The notes: generated by a model not told the origin, from the letters alone. A stretch of 64,000 nt of DNA from RBG-16-66-20 sp040752005 (GCA_040752005.1 JBFMFX010000005.1:1-64000); one strand, 5' to 3'. Positions 54,895-64,000 are shown, counted from the first letter of the stretch. Made by a program: numbers and translations.

Positions 54895-55451
54895 ATGGCC
54901 GGTGAGGAGAACAGCACGGACGCAGGCAGGCTGATCTGGATAGACATGGAAATGTCGGGGCTTGCGCCCGACACCGACCGCATTCTGGAGGTCGCGCTTC
55001 TCGTCACCGACTCGCAGCTCGGTCTCGTCGCCGAAGGCCCGGTGCTGGTCGTGCACCAGCCCGACGAGGTGCTGGCGGCGATGGACTCGTGGAACCGCAG
55101 CGTACATGCCAAGTCGGGGCTCATCGAGCGGGTGCGCGCTTCGCGCATGGACGAAGCCGCCGCCGAGGAGGCGGCGCTCGCCTTCCTCGCGCAGCATGTG
55201 CCGGCGGGAACGTCACCCATGTGCGGCAACTCGGTGTGCCAGGACCGGCGCTTCCTCGCGCGCTGGATGCCGCGGCTGGAGGCGTACTTCCACTACCGCA
55301 ACCTCGACGTCTCGACGCTGAAGGAGCTGGTGCGGCGCTGGAAGCCGGAGGTGTACCGGGCGCTGAAGAAGGAGGGGCGGCACCAGGCGCTCGCCGACAT
55401 CTACGAGTCCGTCGAGGAGCTGAAGTACTACCGCCGGACCGTGATGACGAT

Positions 55452-55455
<4 letters not shown>
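54895..55455 (+). CDS. orn: Oligoribonuclease
   Basis: The 186-residue DEDDh exonuclease has LIWIDMEMSGLAPDTDRILE (D and E), MCGNSVCQDRRFLARWMP (D) and HQALADIYESVEELKYYR (H and D). It degrades two- to five-base RNA and pGpG. GAGAAT (54884-54889) ends 5 bases before the ATG and may be a -10 of a leaderless mRNA. The stop overlaps the RidA gene. Confidence 0.96.
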
Positions 55456-55961
<506 letters not shown>

Positions 55962-55965
55962 CGGC

Positions 55966-57357
55966 TCAGCCGACCGGCACGACCTTGCCGGGGTTCATCA
56001 GGTTCTCCGGGTCGATCGCGCGCTTGATGTCGGCCATCAGCGAGACGACGTCCTCGCCCAGCTCGCGCGTCATCGAGCCGATCTTGCCCAGGCCGACGCC
56101 GTGCTCGCCGGTGCAGGTGCCCTCCATCCGCAGCGCCCGGTCCACCAGGCGCCGGTTGAACTCCTTGGCAAGCTCCAGCTCCTCGGGCTGGTTCGGATCG
56201 ACGAGGAACATCAGGTGGAAATTGCCGTCGCCGATGTGCCCGAGCAGCGGCACCGGCGCGATGTAGCTCTTCACGTCCTCCATCGTCTCGCGCACGCACT
56301 CGGCGAGGCGCGAGATCGGCACGCACACGTCGGTCGAGAGGGCGCGCGAACCGGGGCGCAACTGCAGGCAGGCGAAGTAGGCGTTGTGGCGCGCCTCCCA
56401 GAGCTGCGAGCGCTCCTCCGGACGGGTGGCCCACTGGAAGTCCATGCCGCCGTTCTCCCTGGCGATCGCCTGCACCGTCTCCGCCTGCTCGATCACGCCC
56501 GCCTTCGAGCCGTGGAACTCGAAGAACACCGTCGGCGCCTCGCGGTAATTCGTCTTCTTGTAGCGGTTGATCGCGGCGATCGTGTTCTGGCACACGATCT
56601 CGGAGCGCGCGATCGGCACGCCCGCCTGGATGGTCTGGATCACGGTATTGGTGCAGCCGTCCACCGTCTCGAACGCGCACACCGCCGCCGAGATCGCTTC
56701 CTGCACCGGGTACAGGCGCACGGTCACCTCGGTGATGATGCCGAGCGTGCCTTCGGAGCCGACGAACAGGCGCGTGAGGTCGTAGCCGGCGGCCGACTTC
56801 TTCGCCCGGCGCGCCGTCTGGATCACGCGCCCGTCGGGCAGCACCACCTTGAGCGAAAGCACGTTCTCGCGCATCGTGCCGTAGCGCACGGCGTTCGTGC
56901 CCGAAGCGCGCGTGGCGGCCATGCCGCCCAGGGTCGCGTCCGCGCCCGGGTCCACCGGGAAGAACAGGCCGGTGTGCTTGATGTGCTCGTTCAGCTGCTT
57001 GCGCGTCACGCCCGCCTCGACGACCGCGTCGAGATCGGCTTCGTGCACCGCGAGCACCCGGTTCATCTGCGACAGGTCGATGCACACGCCGCCCCGCACC
57101 GCGAGCACGTGGCCTTCGAGCGAGGTGCCGACGCCGTACGGGATCATCGGCACGCGGTGGCGCCGGCAGATGCCGACGATGTCGCGCACCTCGTCGGTCG
57201 AGTGCGGGAACACCACCGCATCCGGCGGCGCATAGGGGAAATAGGACTCGTCCTTGCCGTGGTGCTCGCGCACCGCGGCCGAAGTCGAAACGCGCTCGCC
57301 GAGCAGCGCCCGCAGCTCGGCGACGATCGTCTGATCGAATTCCCTCGCCTTGTTCAT
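55966..57357 (-). CDS. FAD-linked oxidase (D-lactate dehydrogenase/glycolate oxidase GlcD type)
   Basis: The 463-residue flavoprotein has the PCMH FAD-binding domain (VVFPHSTDEVRDIVGICRRH, YGVGTSLEGHVLAVRGGVCID, PGADATLGGMAATRASGTNA) and a C-terminal FAD-oxidase domain ending GEHGVGLGKIGSM and AIDPENLMNPGKVVP. It oxidises D-lactate or a similar 2-hydroxy acid and passes electrons on, probably to quinone. ATG 57355-57357 is behind GAAGGAG. No glcE/glcF partners follow. Confidence 0.92.
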   Translation of the reverse strand: MNKAREFDQTIVAELRALLGERVSTSAAVREHHGKDESYFPYAPPDAVVFPHSTDEVRDIVGICRRHRVPMIPYGVGTSLEGHVLAVRGGVCIDLSQMNRVLAVHEADLDAVVEAGVTRKQLNEHIKHTGLFFPVDPGADATLGGMAATRASGTNAVRYGTMRENVLSLKVVLPDGRVIQTARRAKKSAAGYDLTRLFVGSEGTLGIITEVTVRLYPVQEAISAAVCAFETVDGCTNTVIQTIQAGVPIARSEIVCQNTIAAINRYKKTNYREAPTVFFEFHGSKAGVIEQAETVQAIARENGGMDFQWATRPEERSQLWEARHNAYFACLQLRPGSRALSTDVCVPISRLAECVRETMEDVKSYIAPVPLLGHIGDGNFHLMFLVDPNQPEELELAKEFNRRLVDRALRMEGTCTGEHGVGLGKIGSMTRELGEDVVSLMADIKRAIDPENLMNPGKVVPVG

Positions 57358-57424
57358 GTCCGGCTCCTTCGCCGCGTTCGCGCCCGGGCGCCGTGCGCCC
57401 GCCGGCCGCACCCCGGCGGCGGGG

Positions 57425-57631
57425 CTATTTTAGGCGGATCTCGCCGTCGAAAGACACCTTGATGCCGAGTGACGGAATCTCCAGCGTCATTTTCGCGGCG
57501 AGCGCCTCGTCCCCCTTCAGGCGCTTCGCCTCCAGCGCCTTCTGCACCGCCTGCTCGATTTCGCGCTGCGAGTTGACGCCCACCATCTTCAGGAACTTGC
57601 GGATGCTGAGGTTGAAGGTTTCCTGGTCCAT
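57425..57631 (-). CDS. DUF6494 family small protein
   Basis: The 68-residue protein starts MDQETFNLSIRKFLKMVGVNSQREIEQAV, the DUF6494 pattern, and ends SLGIKVSFDGEIRLK. Function unknown. The ATG overlaps the pgi stop by one base (TAATG), so it is probably translated after pgi. The start further upstream at 57688 lies within pgi. Confidence 0.8.
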   Translation of the reverse strand: MDQETFNLSIRKFLKMVGVNSQREIEQAVQKALEAKRLKGDEALAAKMTLEIPSLGIKVSFDGEIRLK

Positions 57632-59040
57632 TAGCGGTCTCCCTTGAGCAATCGGTCGGCGAGCTGCTTGCCCAGCTCGACGCCCCACTGATCGAAGCTG
57701 TTGATGTTCCAGATCACGCCCTGAGTGAACACCTTGTGCTCCCAGGCGGCAAGCAACGCTCCGAGCGTGTGCGGCGTGATACCGGCCATGCGCAGCAGGC
57801 TCGACGGGCGGTTGCCGGGGACGCGGCGGTGCGGCGGCAGGCGCGCATCCGCGGCGCCGGTGCCGAGCGCGAGCGCGTCGGCCTGGGCGCGCGCGTTCGC
57901 CGACAGCAGGGGATCCACACCCGGGTCAATGAAGTCCACCGGCACGATCTGCGTGCCCTGGTGCAGGAGCTGGTGGAAGGAATGCTGGCTGGGCGTGCCC
58001 TCGGCGCCCCAGACCACCGGCGCGGTGTCGTAGGTCACCTCGGCACCGCGATGGTCCACGCGCTTGCCGTTCGACTCCATTTCCAGTTGCTGCAGGTGCG
58101 CGGGCAGGAGCTTGAGCGCATGCGCGTAGGGCAGCACCGCGTGCGTGCGGCAACCGAGAAAGTTCACGTTCCAGACGCCGATCAGCGCCATCAGCACCGG
58201 TAGGTTACGCTCCAGCGGCGCCGAGGCGAAATGCCAGTCCATCCGGCGCGCGCCTTCCAGCAGCTCGTGAAAGCGGCGCGCGCCAAGGGCGGCAAAGGCG
58301 GTGAACCCCGCTGCCGACCACAGCGAGAAGCGCCCGCCGACCCACTCGGGCATCGGCAGCACCTCGGCCGCTCCGAATGCTCTCGCCGCCGCGGCGTTGC
58401 TGGTCACCGCGTAGAAATGCCGGGCGCCCCAGCGCTTGGCCGCCTCGGCGTTGGCGAGGGTTTCGGCGGTGGCGAAGGTCTTGGATACCACCACGAAGAG
58501 CGTGGTCTGCGGCTCGGCGCCTTCGAGCGCGCGCGCAAGCGCGCGCGGGTCCGGGCTGGCGACGAACCGGGTCTCGATGCCGCCGCGCTCGGCGAGCGCG
58601 CTGCAGACCAGTCGCGGGCCGAGATCGGAGCCGCCGATGCCGAGGTTGACGATGCGGCGGATGCCGGCAAGACCCTCGGCGAGCGTTTCCATTCTGGCGA
58701 GCGTCGCCTGCACCTCTTCGGGCGCCGCCGCTCCCGCGCGCAGCGCGGTGTGCCAGGCGGCGCGGTTCTCGGTGAAGTTGACGCGCCGGCCTTCGAGCAG
58801 CGCTGCGCGCCATGCATCGAATCCGCGTTCGGTGGCGAGCTCGGCAAGAAGGGCGAGCGTCGCGCCCCCGAGCCGCTGGCGCGAGTAATCGAGCGCGAGC
58901 CCGGCCGCTTCGGCGACGAAGCGGCCGGCGCGCTCCGGATCGCTGGCGAGCAGTTCGGCGATGCTCGCACCGCGCCAGCTCGCGGCGTGCTCGGCAAGGC
59001 GCCCCCAGGCCCGGCAGTCGGTCGGCGGCGTGGTGTTCAC
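57631..59040 (-). CDS. pgi: Glucose-6-phosphate isomerase
   Basis: The 469-residue enzyme has IRRIVNLGIGGSDLGPRLV, the sugar-phosphate signature VVSKTFATAETLAN, and the catalytic region GTPSQHSFHQLLHQGTQIVP and IWNINSFDQWGVELGK. At 469 residues it is shorter than the 549-residue E. coli enzyme, lacking mostly N-terminal and loop parts. GTG 59038-59040 overlaps the glycosyltransferase stop as GTGA. Confidence 0.94.
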   Translation of the reverse strand: MNTTPPTDCRAWGRLAEHAASWRGASIAELLASDPERAGRFVAEAAGLALDYSRQRLGGATLALLAELATERGFDAWRAALLEGRRVNFTENRAAWHTALRAGAAAPEEVQATLARMETLAEGLAGIRRIVNLGIGGSDLGPRLVCSALAERGGIETRFVASPDPRALARALEGAEPQTTLFVVVSKTFATAETLANAEAAKRWGARHFYAVTSNAAAARAFGAAEVLPMPEWVGGRFSLWSAAGFTAFAALGARRFHELLEGARRMDWHFASAPLERNLPVLMALIGVWNVNFLGCRTHAVLPYAHALKLLPAHLQQLEMESNGKRVDHRGAEVTYDTAPVVWGAEGTPSQHSFHQLLHQGTQIVPVDFIDPGVDPLLSANARAQADALALGTGAADARLPPHRRVPGNRPSSLLRMAGITPHTLGALLAAWEHKVFTQGVIWNINSFDQWGVELGKQLADRLLKGDR

Positions 59041-60671
59041 GGTCGCAGGTCGCGGCGGTACAGACGAAAGCGCTCCGATTTGTCCCCGGGGCGGCCGACG
59101 TCGGCGAGCTTCACCCAGCCCGGGCCTGGCGCATCCGCCTCGTGCCGCAGCTGGCCCTGCACCAGGAAATAGCGGCACGCGGCGGAAGGCGCCATGGTGC
59201 GGATGCCGGCATGGTAGCTGAGCGCGGCGCGCTGCGGCAGCCCGAGACCGCTGCCGGCAATGCAGCCGGGCGCCGCCGGCAGCCGCGAGCGCAGTTGCAA
59301 TGCCACCCCGCGATAGCTCTTCTGATAATCGGCCCACGGCATCCACAGCATCGCAAAGGTGCCCCAGAGCAGGGCCACGCCCGCGGCCCAGCGCACGAGC
59401 GCGCGCGCGGGCGACGGCGCGGCAAAGAGCACGAGGTACAGCCAGCCGAGGGTGAGCGCAAGGGCGAAGGCGAGCGGCAGCCACTCGAACTGCGGGACGA
59501 AGCCGGGTGCCGTTTTGGCGAAGTTGCGCGCGATGCGCGGCGGCCAGCCGGTCATCATCGCCACGTAGCCCAGCCACACCAGCGCCGTGAAAAAACTGAA
59601 CGTCATGATCCCCAGCCAGTCGAGCGCCGCTGCCGCGCCGCGGCGCAGGGACGCGACGCCGTGCGCGCCGAGCAGCGCGAGCGGCGCCAGCAGCACGGTG
59701 GCGTTGATATCCTGCGTGCCGCCGCTCCAGGCGATCGCGATCAGCGCGGCGAGCGAGGCGACAAGCGGCACGAACACGCGCGGCGCGCGCCACTGCCGGC
59801 GCAGCGTCCACGCCGCCCAGAGCGCGAGCGGCCAGGCGGGCCACGCGTACCAGCTCGCGGTGACGAGGTAATAGCGCAGCGTCGGGCCGAATTCGCCGCG
59901 CGGGCGCACGGTCTGCTGCCACCAGGCGTGCGCATGCTCGGGCGCGCGCAACCACAGCGCGAGCGCCCAGAGCGCAACGGCGAGCGCGGGCAGCACGAGC
60001 GCGGGCGCGAGAAAAAGTGCGGCGCGGCGGGTGCGCAGCTCGTCGCATGCCGCGTGCGCGGCAACCGCCGTGAGCGCGAGCACCGCCGGCACCACGAAGC
60101 CGGTGGCGAGGAACGCCACTGCCGCCGCGGCGCCGAAGGCGAGGCCGGCGCCGAGCGGGTGGCGCGCGGCGCGAAACAGAAACAGAAAGGCGGCGCAGGC
60201 GGCCGCAAGCGCGGCAAGATCGGGCACCGCCTCGTGCGCGTGCACGATCAGGCCGACCGAACCCGCAAGGAGAAGCATCGCGCAGGCGCCGATGCCGCGC
60301 GCGCTGCCACGCGCGTCTTCGCCGGTGTAGGCGCTGCTGTGGCGCGCCGCGAGGTAGACAAACCAGAAGGCCGCAAGCATTGCAAGCGCGCTCGCCAGCC
60401 GCGCCGCGTTGTGGAACTGGAGCACGCCGCCCAGCGCCGCGCCGAAGGCCGCGGCAAGCCAGTGATACAGCGGCGGATCGTCCAGCCAGGGCTCGCCCGC
60501 CACGCGCGGGATCAGCCAGTCGCCACCGGCGAGCATGCCGCGCGCGATCTCGATCGCGACCACGTCGAACGCCTTCCAGGGGTCATGGTCCGCGAGCCCG
60601 GGCGACACGAATACCGCCGCAAGCGCGACGAGCAGCGCGCGCGGCGGTGGCATCGGAAGACGCGGGATCAT
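59037..60671 (-). CDS. ArnT-like glycosyltransferase (GT-C membrane protein)
   Basis: The 544-residue protein has about eleven to twelve helices and the ArnT/PMT-type N-terminal loop (EIARGMLAGGDWLIPRVAGEPWLDDPPLYHW), with the acidic pair before a PPL motif. Such enzymes use polyprenyl-phosphate sugars to modify lipids (aminoarabinose on lipid A) or proteins in the periplasm. No other arn genes are seen, so the acceptor is unknown. It is coupled to pgi, an odd but possibly sugar-related pairing. Confidence 0.85.
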   Translation of the reverse strand: MIPRLPMPPPRALLVALAAVFVSPGLADHDPWKAFDVVAIEIARGMLAGGDWLIPRVAGEPWLDDPPLYHWLAAAFGAALGGVLQFHNAARLASALAMLAAFWFVYLAARHSSAYTGEDARGSARGIGACAMLLLAGSVGLIVHAHEAVPDLAALAAACAAFLFLFRAARHPLGAGLAFGAAAAVAFLATGFVVPAVLALTAVAAHAACDELRTRRAALFLAPALVLPALAVALWALALWLRAPEHAHAWWQQTVRPRGEFGPTLRYYLVTASWYAWPAWPLALWAAWTLRRQWRAPRVFVPLVASLAALIAIAWSGGTQDINATVLLAPLALLGAHGVASLRRGAAAALDWLGIMTFSFFTALVWLGYVAMMTGWPPRIARNFAKTAPGFVPQFEWLPLAFALALTLGWLYLVLFAAPSPARALVRWAAGVALLWGTFAMLWMPWADYQKSYRGVALQLRSRLPAAPGCIAGSGLGLPQRAALSYHAGIRTMAPSAACRYFLVQGQLRHEADAPGPGWVKLADVGRPGDKSERFRLYRRDLRP

Positions 60672-60708
60672 GGGCTCCTATTGTCGGCCTGTTGCCGCCG
60701 ATGCCCAA

Positions 60709-60738
60709 CAAAAAAGGGGCGGCCGCGGCCACCCCTTT
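60709..60738 (-). terminator. Rho-independent terminator of rpmE2
   Basis: On the minus strand the stem GGGGTGGCC/GGCCGCCCC is followed by six T residues. It lies 22 bases after the rpmE2 stop and 37 bases before the glycosyltransferase start, so it separates the two units. Confidence 0.85.
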
Positions 60739-60759
60739 GCACGCACGCCGGAGGTCGCC

Positions 60760-61020
60760 TCAGCCGGCCGGCTTCTTCGCGTAGCGGCGCTTGAACTTCT
60801 CCACCCGGCCGGCGGTATCCACGATCTTGTGTTTTCCGGTGTAGAACGAATGCGACTCGGAGGACACTTCGATCTTGACCACCGGGTATTCGTTGCCGTC
60901 GGTCCACTTCATCGTTTCGCGTCCCTTGGTGTCAATCGCCGAGCGCGTGAGGAAGGCGTGGTTGGACGCGGTGTCGAGAAAGATCACCGGGCGGTAGACG
61001 GGGTGGATGCCTGTTTTCAT
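60760..61020 (-). CDS. rpmE2: 50S ribosomal protein L31 type B
   Basis: The 86-residue protein begins MKTGIHPVYRPVIFLDTASN and contains DGNEYPVVKIEVSSESHSFYTGK, the L31 type B pattern. It lacks the CxxC zinc ligands of type A L31; type B proteins usually replace it under zinc limitation. As it sits next to rho without a visible Zur site it may be the sole L31. A following terminator ends the unit. Confidence 0.95.
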   Translation of the reverse strand: MKTGIHPVYRPVIFLDTASNHAFLTRSAIDTKGRETMKWTDGNEYPVVKIEVSSESHSFYTGKHKIVDTAGRVEKFKRRYAKKPAG

Positions 61021-61087
61021 CGCTTCGACCTGCCCTGCAAAGGGGCGAACTATACGGAAATCAGGGGCTTGTTGCAATTCCGCGCCG

Positions 61088-62347
61088 CTAGCCACGCCGC
61101 ATCGAGTCGAAGAACTCGGCGTTGGTCTTGGTGGCGCGGATCTTGTCAATGAGGAATTCCGCCGCCTCCAGCTCGTCCATCGGGTACAGCAGCTTTCTCA
61201 GCACCCAGATCTTCTGCAGCACCTCGCGCGGGATGAGCAGCTCCTCGCGCCGGGTGCCCGAGCGGTTGACGTTGATCGCCGGGAAGATGCGCTTCTCATG
61301 CATGCGCCGGTCGAGGTGGATCTCGAGGTTGCCGGTACCCTTGAACTCCTCGTAGATCACGTCGTCCATGCGGCTGCCGGTGTCGATGAGCGCGGTGGCG
61401 ATGATGGTAAGCGAGCCGCCCTCCTCGATGTTCCTCGCCGCGCCGAAGAAGCGCTTGGGCTTTTGCAGGGCGTTCGCGTCCACGCCGCCGGTGAGCACCT
61501 TGCCGGAGGCCGGCTGCACGGTGTTGTAGGCGCGCGCCAGCCGCGTGATCGAGTCGAGCAGGATGACCACGTCCTTCTTGTGCTCGACCAGGCGCTTCGC
61601 CTTCTCGATCACCATCTCGGCGACCTGCACGTGGCGCGAGGCCGGCTCGTCGAAGGTCGAGGCGACCACCTCGCCCCTCACCGAGCGGCTCATCTCGGTC
61701 ACCTCTTCGGGCCGCTCGTCGATGAGCAGCACGATCAGGACGATGTCCGGGTAGTTGGCGGTGAGCGCATGCGCGATGTGCTGCAGCATCACCGTCTTGC
61801 CCGCCTTCGGCGGCGACACGATCAGGCCCCTCTGACCCTTGCCGATCGGCGCGATGATGTCAATGATGCGCCCGGTGATGTTCTCCTCGGCCTTGATGTC
61901 GCGCTCGAGCTTGAGGTGCTCGTCCGGGTGCAGCGGCGTCAGGTTCTCGAACAGGATCTTGTGCTTGGTCGCCTCCGGCGGCTCGCCGTTGATCTTGTCC
62001 ACCTTGACCAGCGCGAAATAGCGCTCGCCGTCCTTGGGCGTGCGGATCTCGCCCTCGATGGTGTCGCCGGTGTGCAGGTTGAAGCGCCGGATCTGCGACG
62101 GCGACACGTAGATGTCGTCGGTCGAGGCGAGGTACGAGGTATCGGGCGAGCGCAGGAACCCGAAGCCGTCGGGCAGGACCTCGAGCGTGCCGTCGCCGTA
62201 GATGGATTCGCCCTTCTTCGCCTGGTTCTTCAGCATGGCGAAGATCAGGTCCTGTTTGCGCATGCGGTTGGCGCCTTCGACGCCGTTTTGCGCCGCGCGC
62301 TCCATCAGCTCGGATACGTGCAAGCTCTTCAGTTCGGACAGGTGCAT
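61088..62347 (-). CDS. rho: Transcription termination factor Rho
   Basis: The 419-residue hexameric helicase has the N-terminal RNA-binding domain (LHVSELMERAAQNGVEGANR; GFGFLRSPDTSYLASTDDIYVS), Walker A RGLIVSPPKAGKT and Walker B DVVILLDSITRLARAYN. It has no extra insertion. Its leader, toward trxA, contains three related GC-rich inverted repeats (62371-62464) that may take part in autoregulation. Confidence 0.97.
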   Translation of the reverse strand: MHLSELKSLHVSELMERAAQNGVEGANRMRKQDLIFAMLKNQAKKGESIYGDGTLEVLPDGFGFLRSPDTSYLASTDDIYVSPSQIRRFNLHTGDTIEGEIRTPKDGERYFALVKVDKINGEPPEATKHKILFENLTPLHPDEHLKLERDIKAEENITGRIIDIIAPIGKGQRGLIVSPPKAGKTVMLQHIAHALTANYPDIVLIVLLIDERPEEVTEMSRSVRGEVVASTFDEPASRHVQVAEMVIEKAKRLVEHKKDVVILLDSITRLARAYNTVQPASGKVLTGGVDANALQKPKRFFGAARNIEEGGSLTIIATALIDTGSRMDDVIYEEFKGTGNLEIHLDRRMHEKRIFPAINVNRSGTRREELLIPREVLQKIWVLRKLLYPMDELEAAEFLIDKIRATKTNAEFFDSMRRG

Positions 62348-62370
62348 GAGTCAGTGAAAAGAAATGGCCG

Positions 62371-62464
62371 TCAGAAACCCGGCGCGGGCGCGGTTGCGAT
62401 CTGGAGGCGCGCCGGAAACCGGCGCCGGAAGTGCTGCAACTTCGCCGCGCCGGAACCCGGCGCG
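62371..62464 (-). repeat. Threefold hairpin repeat in the rho leader
   Basis: On the minus strand, three related units occur before rho: one with CCGCGCCGG/CCGGCGCGG (about 62443-62464), one with GCGCCGG-TTT-CCGGCGC (about 62407-62427), and a half copy GCGCCGGGTTTC (about 62371-62385). The first two fold as strong hairpins. They sit 24-117 bases before the ATG, where Rho autoregulates its own leader in E. coli. Confidence 0.6.
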
Positions 62465-62488
62465 GTACTCAGCAAAGACTAGTCGAGG

Positions 62489-62818
62489 TCAGATGTTGCT
62501 GTCAAGAAACGCCGTGAGCTGGGATTTGGTCAGTGCGCCGACCCGGGTCGCCTCGACGTTGCCGTTCTTGAACAGCATCAGGGTCGGGATGCCACGGATG
62601 CCGAAGCGCGCCGGGATGCTCTGGTTCTCGTCCACGTTCATCTTGGCCACCTTCAGGCGGCCGTTGTACTCCTTGGCTACCTCCTCCAGCAGGGGGGCGA
62701 TCGCCTTGCACGGTCCGCACCACTCGGCCCAGTAGTCCACCAGTACGGGGATGTCGCTTTTCAGGACCTCGGGTTCAAAAGTGTCGTCGGTGACCTGGTG
62801 AATGGTCGAACTGGCCAT
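62489..62818 (-). CDS. trxA: Thioredoxin
   Basis: The 109-residue protein has the active site WAEWCGPCKAIAP and the cis-proline in RGIPTLMLFKNG. It is the standard cytoplasmic thioredoxin that reduces ribonucleotide reductase and other proteins. It precedes rho as in E. coli and is divergent from fdxA. Confidence 0.97.
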   Translation of the reverse strand: MASSTIHQVTDDTFEPEVLKSDIPVLVDYWAEWCGPCKAIAPLLEEVAKEYNGRLKVAKMNVDENQSIPARFGIRGIPTLMLFKNGNVEATRVGALTKSQLTAFLDSNI

Positions 62819-62956
62819 GGCTCCTCGAATTCGGCGTTGGGGATGAGACTGGGGGTGAAACTACGACCATATTATGGGGTCAGGGCGGCGGGAACCCAAG
62901 GCTTCGTGCTAAGCTATTGATTGAAAAACTCTTCCCACGGATCCGACTTTCCCTCC

Positions 62957-63280
62957 ATGGCCTACGTCGTCACCGAGGCGTGCATCAAGTGCAAGTACAC
63001 CGACTGCGTGGACGTCTGCCCCGTGGACTGCTTCCGCGAGGGTCCGAACATGCTGGTGATCGACCCCGACGAGTGCATCGACTGCACGCTGTGCGTCCCG
63101 GAATGCCCGGTCGAGGCGATCTACGCCGAGGACGACGTTCCGGATGGCCAGCGCGAATGGATTGCGCTCAACCGAGAGCTTGCGGCGCTGTGGAAACCGA
63201 TCATCGAGCGCAAGCCCCCGCCGCCGGACGCCGACGAATGGGCCAAGGTACGGGAGAAAAAGCACCTGCTCGAGCGCTAG
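62957..63280 (+). CDS. fdxA: FdxA-type 7Fe ferredoxin
   Basis: The 107-residue ferredoxin begins MAYVVTEACIKCKYTDCVDVCPVDC and has the second cluster motif ECIDCTLCVPECPVEAI; the C-terminal half (REWIALNRELAALWKPI) is typical of FdxA. It carries one 3Fe-4S and one 4Fe-4S cluster. ATG 62957 is the family start; the upstream in-frame start at 62921 adds non-conserved residues. Confidence 0.95.
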   Translation: MAYVVTEACIKCKYTDCVDVCPVDCFREGPNMLVIDPDECIDCTLCVPECPVEAIYAEDDVPDGQREWIALNRELAALWKPIIERKPPPPDADEWAKVREKKHLLER

Positions 63281-63427
63281 TCGCGCTGGCGGTGGCGACG
63301 GCGCTCGCCGCGCCGGGGGGTCCGATTCGCCGAGCGCACCTGCGGGTGGTCGCCCCGGCGGGCAGGTAGCCGACTGGCCACACGCCGGGGCTCACGTGCG
63401 GAGCCTGGCGGCCTCTACACTGGCGCC

Positions 63428-64000
63428 GTGTCCGCGCCCACGCTGACGATCGAGGAGCTGTTCACTCGCCTCGCCGAAGGCCGTGCCGCCGGAGTCACGG
63501 TGGTCACGCCGAACGCGCGGCTTGCGCGCGAGCTGGCGCGCGAATTCGACGACCGTCAGGCGGCGGCCGGGCGCCAGTGCTGGGAGAGCGCCGACATTCT
63601 GCCGCTCGCGGCGTTCGTCGAGCGTACCTGGGAAGAGGCGCTGTACGGGCCGGGCGGGGCCGGCCTGCCGATGCTGCTCACCCCGGCGCAGGAGCGCGAG
63701 TTGTGGGTGGAGGCGATTGCCGCCTCGCGCTGGGCCGGCGCGCTGCTCGACGTTTCCCGGACCGCAGCCCAGGCGATGGAAGCCTGGCGCCTTGCGCACG
63801 CCTGGCGCATCGCGCCGCCGGAGGCCGGATCGGCCGGCACGGAGGACGCGCGTGCCTTTGCGAGCTGGGCGGCGGCGTATGCGTGGCGCGCGAGGAACGA
63901 AGGGTTGACCGACGCGGCCACGCTTCCGGACCTCGAACTGACCGCGCGCGGAACGAAGCTCCTGGTCGCCTACGCGTTCGACATTCTCCCGCCGCAGGCG
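63428..64000 (+). CDS. Probable DNA repair protein (AddB/RecB-family-like), 3' end outside the window
   Basis: The frame is open from GTG 63428 to the last base (191 residues). VTPNARLARELAREFDDRQAAAG, QCWESADILPLAAFVERTWEEAL and LLTPAQERELWVEAIAAS resemble the N-terminus of the betaproteobacterial 'probable DNA repair protein' family, which ends in a PD-(D/E)XK nuclease domain and is partner to a UvrD-like helicase. Neither end domain is in view. It begins 147 bases after fdxA; I see no recognisable element in that gap. Confidence 0.7.
   Translation, partial: MSAPTLTIEELFTRLAEGRAAGVTVVTPNARLARELAREFDDRQAAAGRQCWESADILPLAAFVERTWEEALYGPGGAGLPMLLTPAQERELWVEAIAASRWAGALLDVSRTAAQAMEAWRLAHAWRIAPPEAGSAGTEDARAFASWAAAYAWRARNEGLTDAATLPDLELTARGTKLLVAYAFDILPPQA

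Overview
The window is a 64 kb piece of a high-GC (about two-thirds G+C by eye) bacterial chromosome. Gene content and order point to a betaproteobacterium: thrS-infC-rpmI-rplT-pheS-pheT-ihfA-merR-tRNA-Pro, surE-pcm-nlpD, rplU-rpmA-obgE-proB beside CNP1/rppH/proS, pilS-pilR-ampD next to nrdA-nrdB, a PhaM-like PHA granule protein and a lysine-rich histone H1-like protein. I cannot name the genus. I saw no insertion sequence, prophage, integrase, CRISPR array or rRNA; this is ordinary core chromosome, and most of the interest lies in regulatory and intergenic sequence.

Layout. 1-8.1 kb: end of a membrane protein, a response-regulator/metallo-beta-lactamase fusion, a flavodoxin-like protein and MtfA, then relA, a membrane protein, YceI and two c-type cytochromes. 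8.1-15.8 kb: tRNA-Val followed by the thrS-to-merR translation operon and tRNA-Pro(GGG). 15.8-20.4 kb: MliC-like lipoprotein, DUF4202, an MFS carrier and surE-pcm-nlpD. 20.4-26.7 kb (minus strand): proS, a lytic transglycosylase, DUF58, a TgpA-like transglutaminase and mltB. 26.8-29.7 kb: rppH, a CBS protein, rubrerythrin-DUF3501 and a CNP1-like protein. 29.7-32.7 kb (minus strand): a repeat patch, then proB, obgE, rpmA and rplU. 32.8-42.1 kb: ispB, tRNA-Pro(CGG), a PP0621-like protein, pilS-pilR-ampD, nrdA-nrdB and DUF2442. 42.2-49.8 kb: histone H1-like protein, a transglycosylase behind a long structured leader, an aminotransferase, maeB, a patatin-like protein, PhaM and a quinone reductase. 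49.8-55.5 kb: CoA pyrophosphatase, SapC, a CobD-like protein, DUF2007-rsgA-phhB-M48, and orn. 55.5-62.8 kb (minus strand): RidA, an FAD-linked dehydrogenase, DUF6494-pgi-glycosyltransferase, rpmE2, rho and trxA. 62.9 kb to the end: fdxA and the start of a probable DNA-repair nuclease.

Themes. Genes are tightly packed; many cistrons overlap by ATGA, GTGA or TGATG, so translational coupling is the norm. Translation (aminoacyl-tRNA synthetases, L20/L21/L27/L31/L35, IF-3, RsgA, ObgE, Rho), RNA turnover (RppH, Orn), stringent response (RelA), dNTP supply (NrdAB) and cell-wall turnover (MltB, two SLT enzymes, NlpD, AmpD) dominate.

Most notable observations: (1) the palindrome GTCGAC appears to be missing from the whole window, with Val-Asp always written GTGGAC, while GTCGAG is common; (2) a consensus sigma-70 promoter at 42777-42805 drives a roughly 220-nt leader with competing hairpins before a lytic transglycosylase gene; (3) two short tandem hairpin repeats sit exactly at the 3' ends of converging genes, one showing a compensatory stem change and forming the end of proB; (4) ATA appears to serve as start codon for infC and probably for a CoA pyrophosphatase; (5) several genes have a -10 element 5-7 nt before the start codon, suggesting leaderless mRNAs; (6) MoxR and rpoS are missing from places where they are commonly found.
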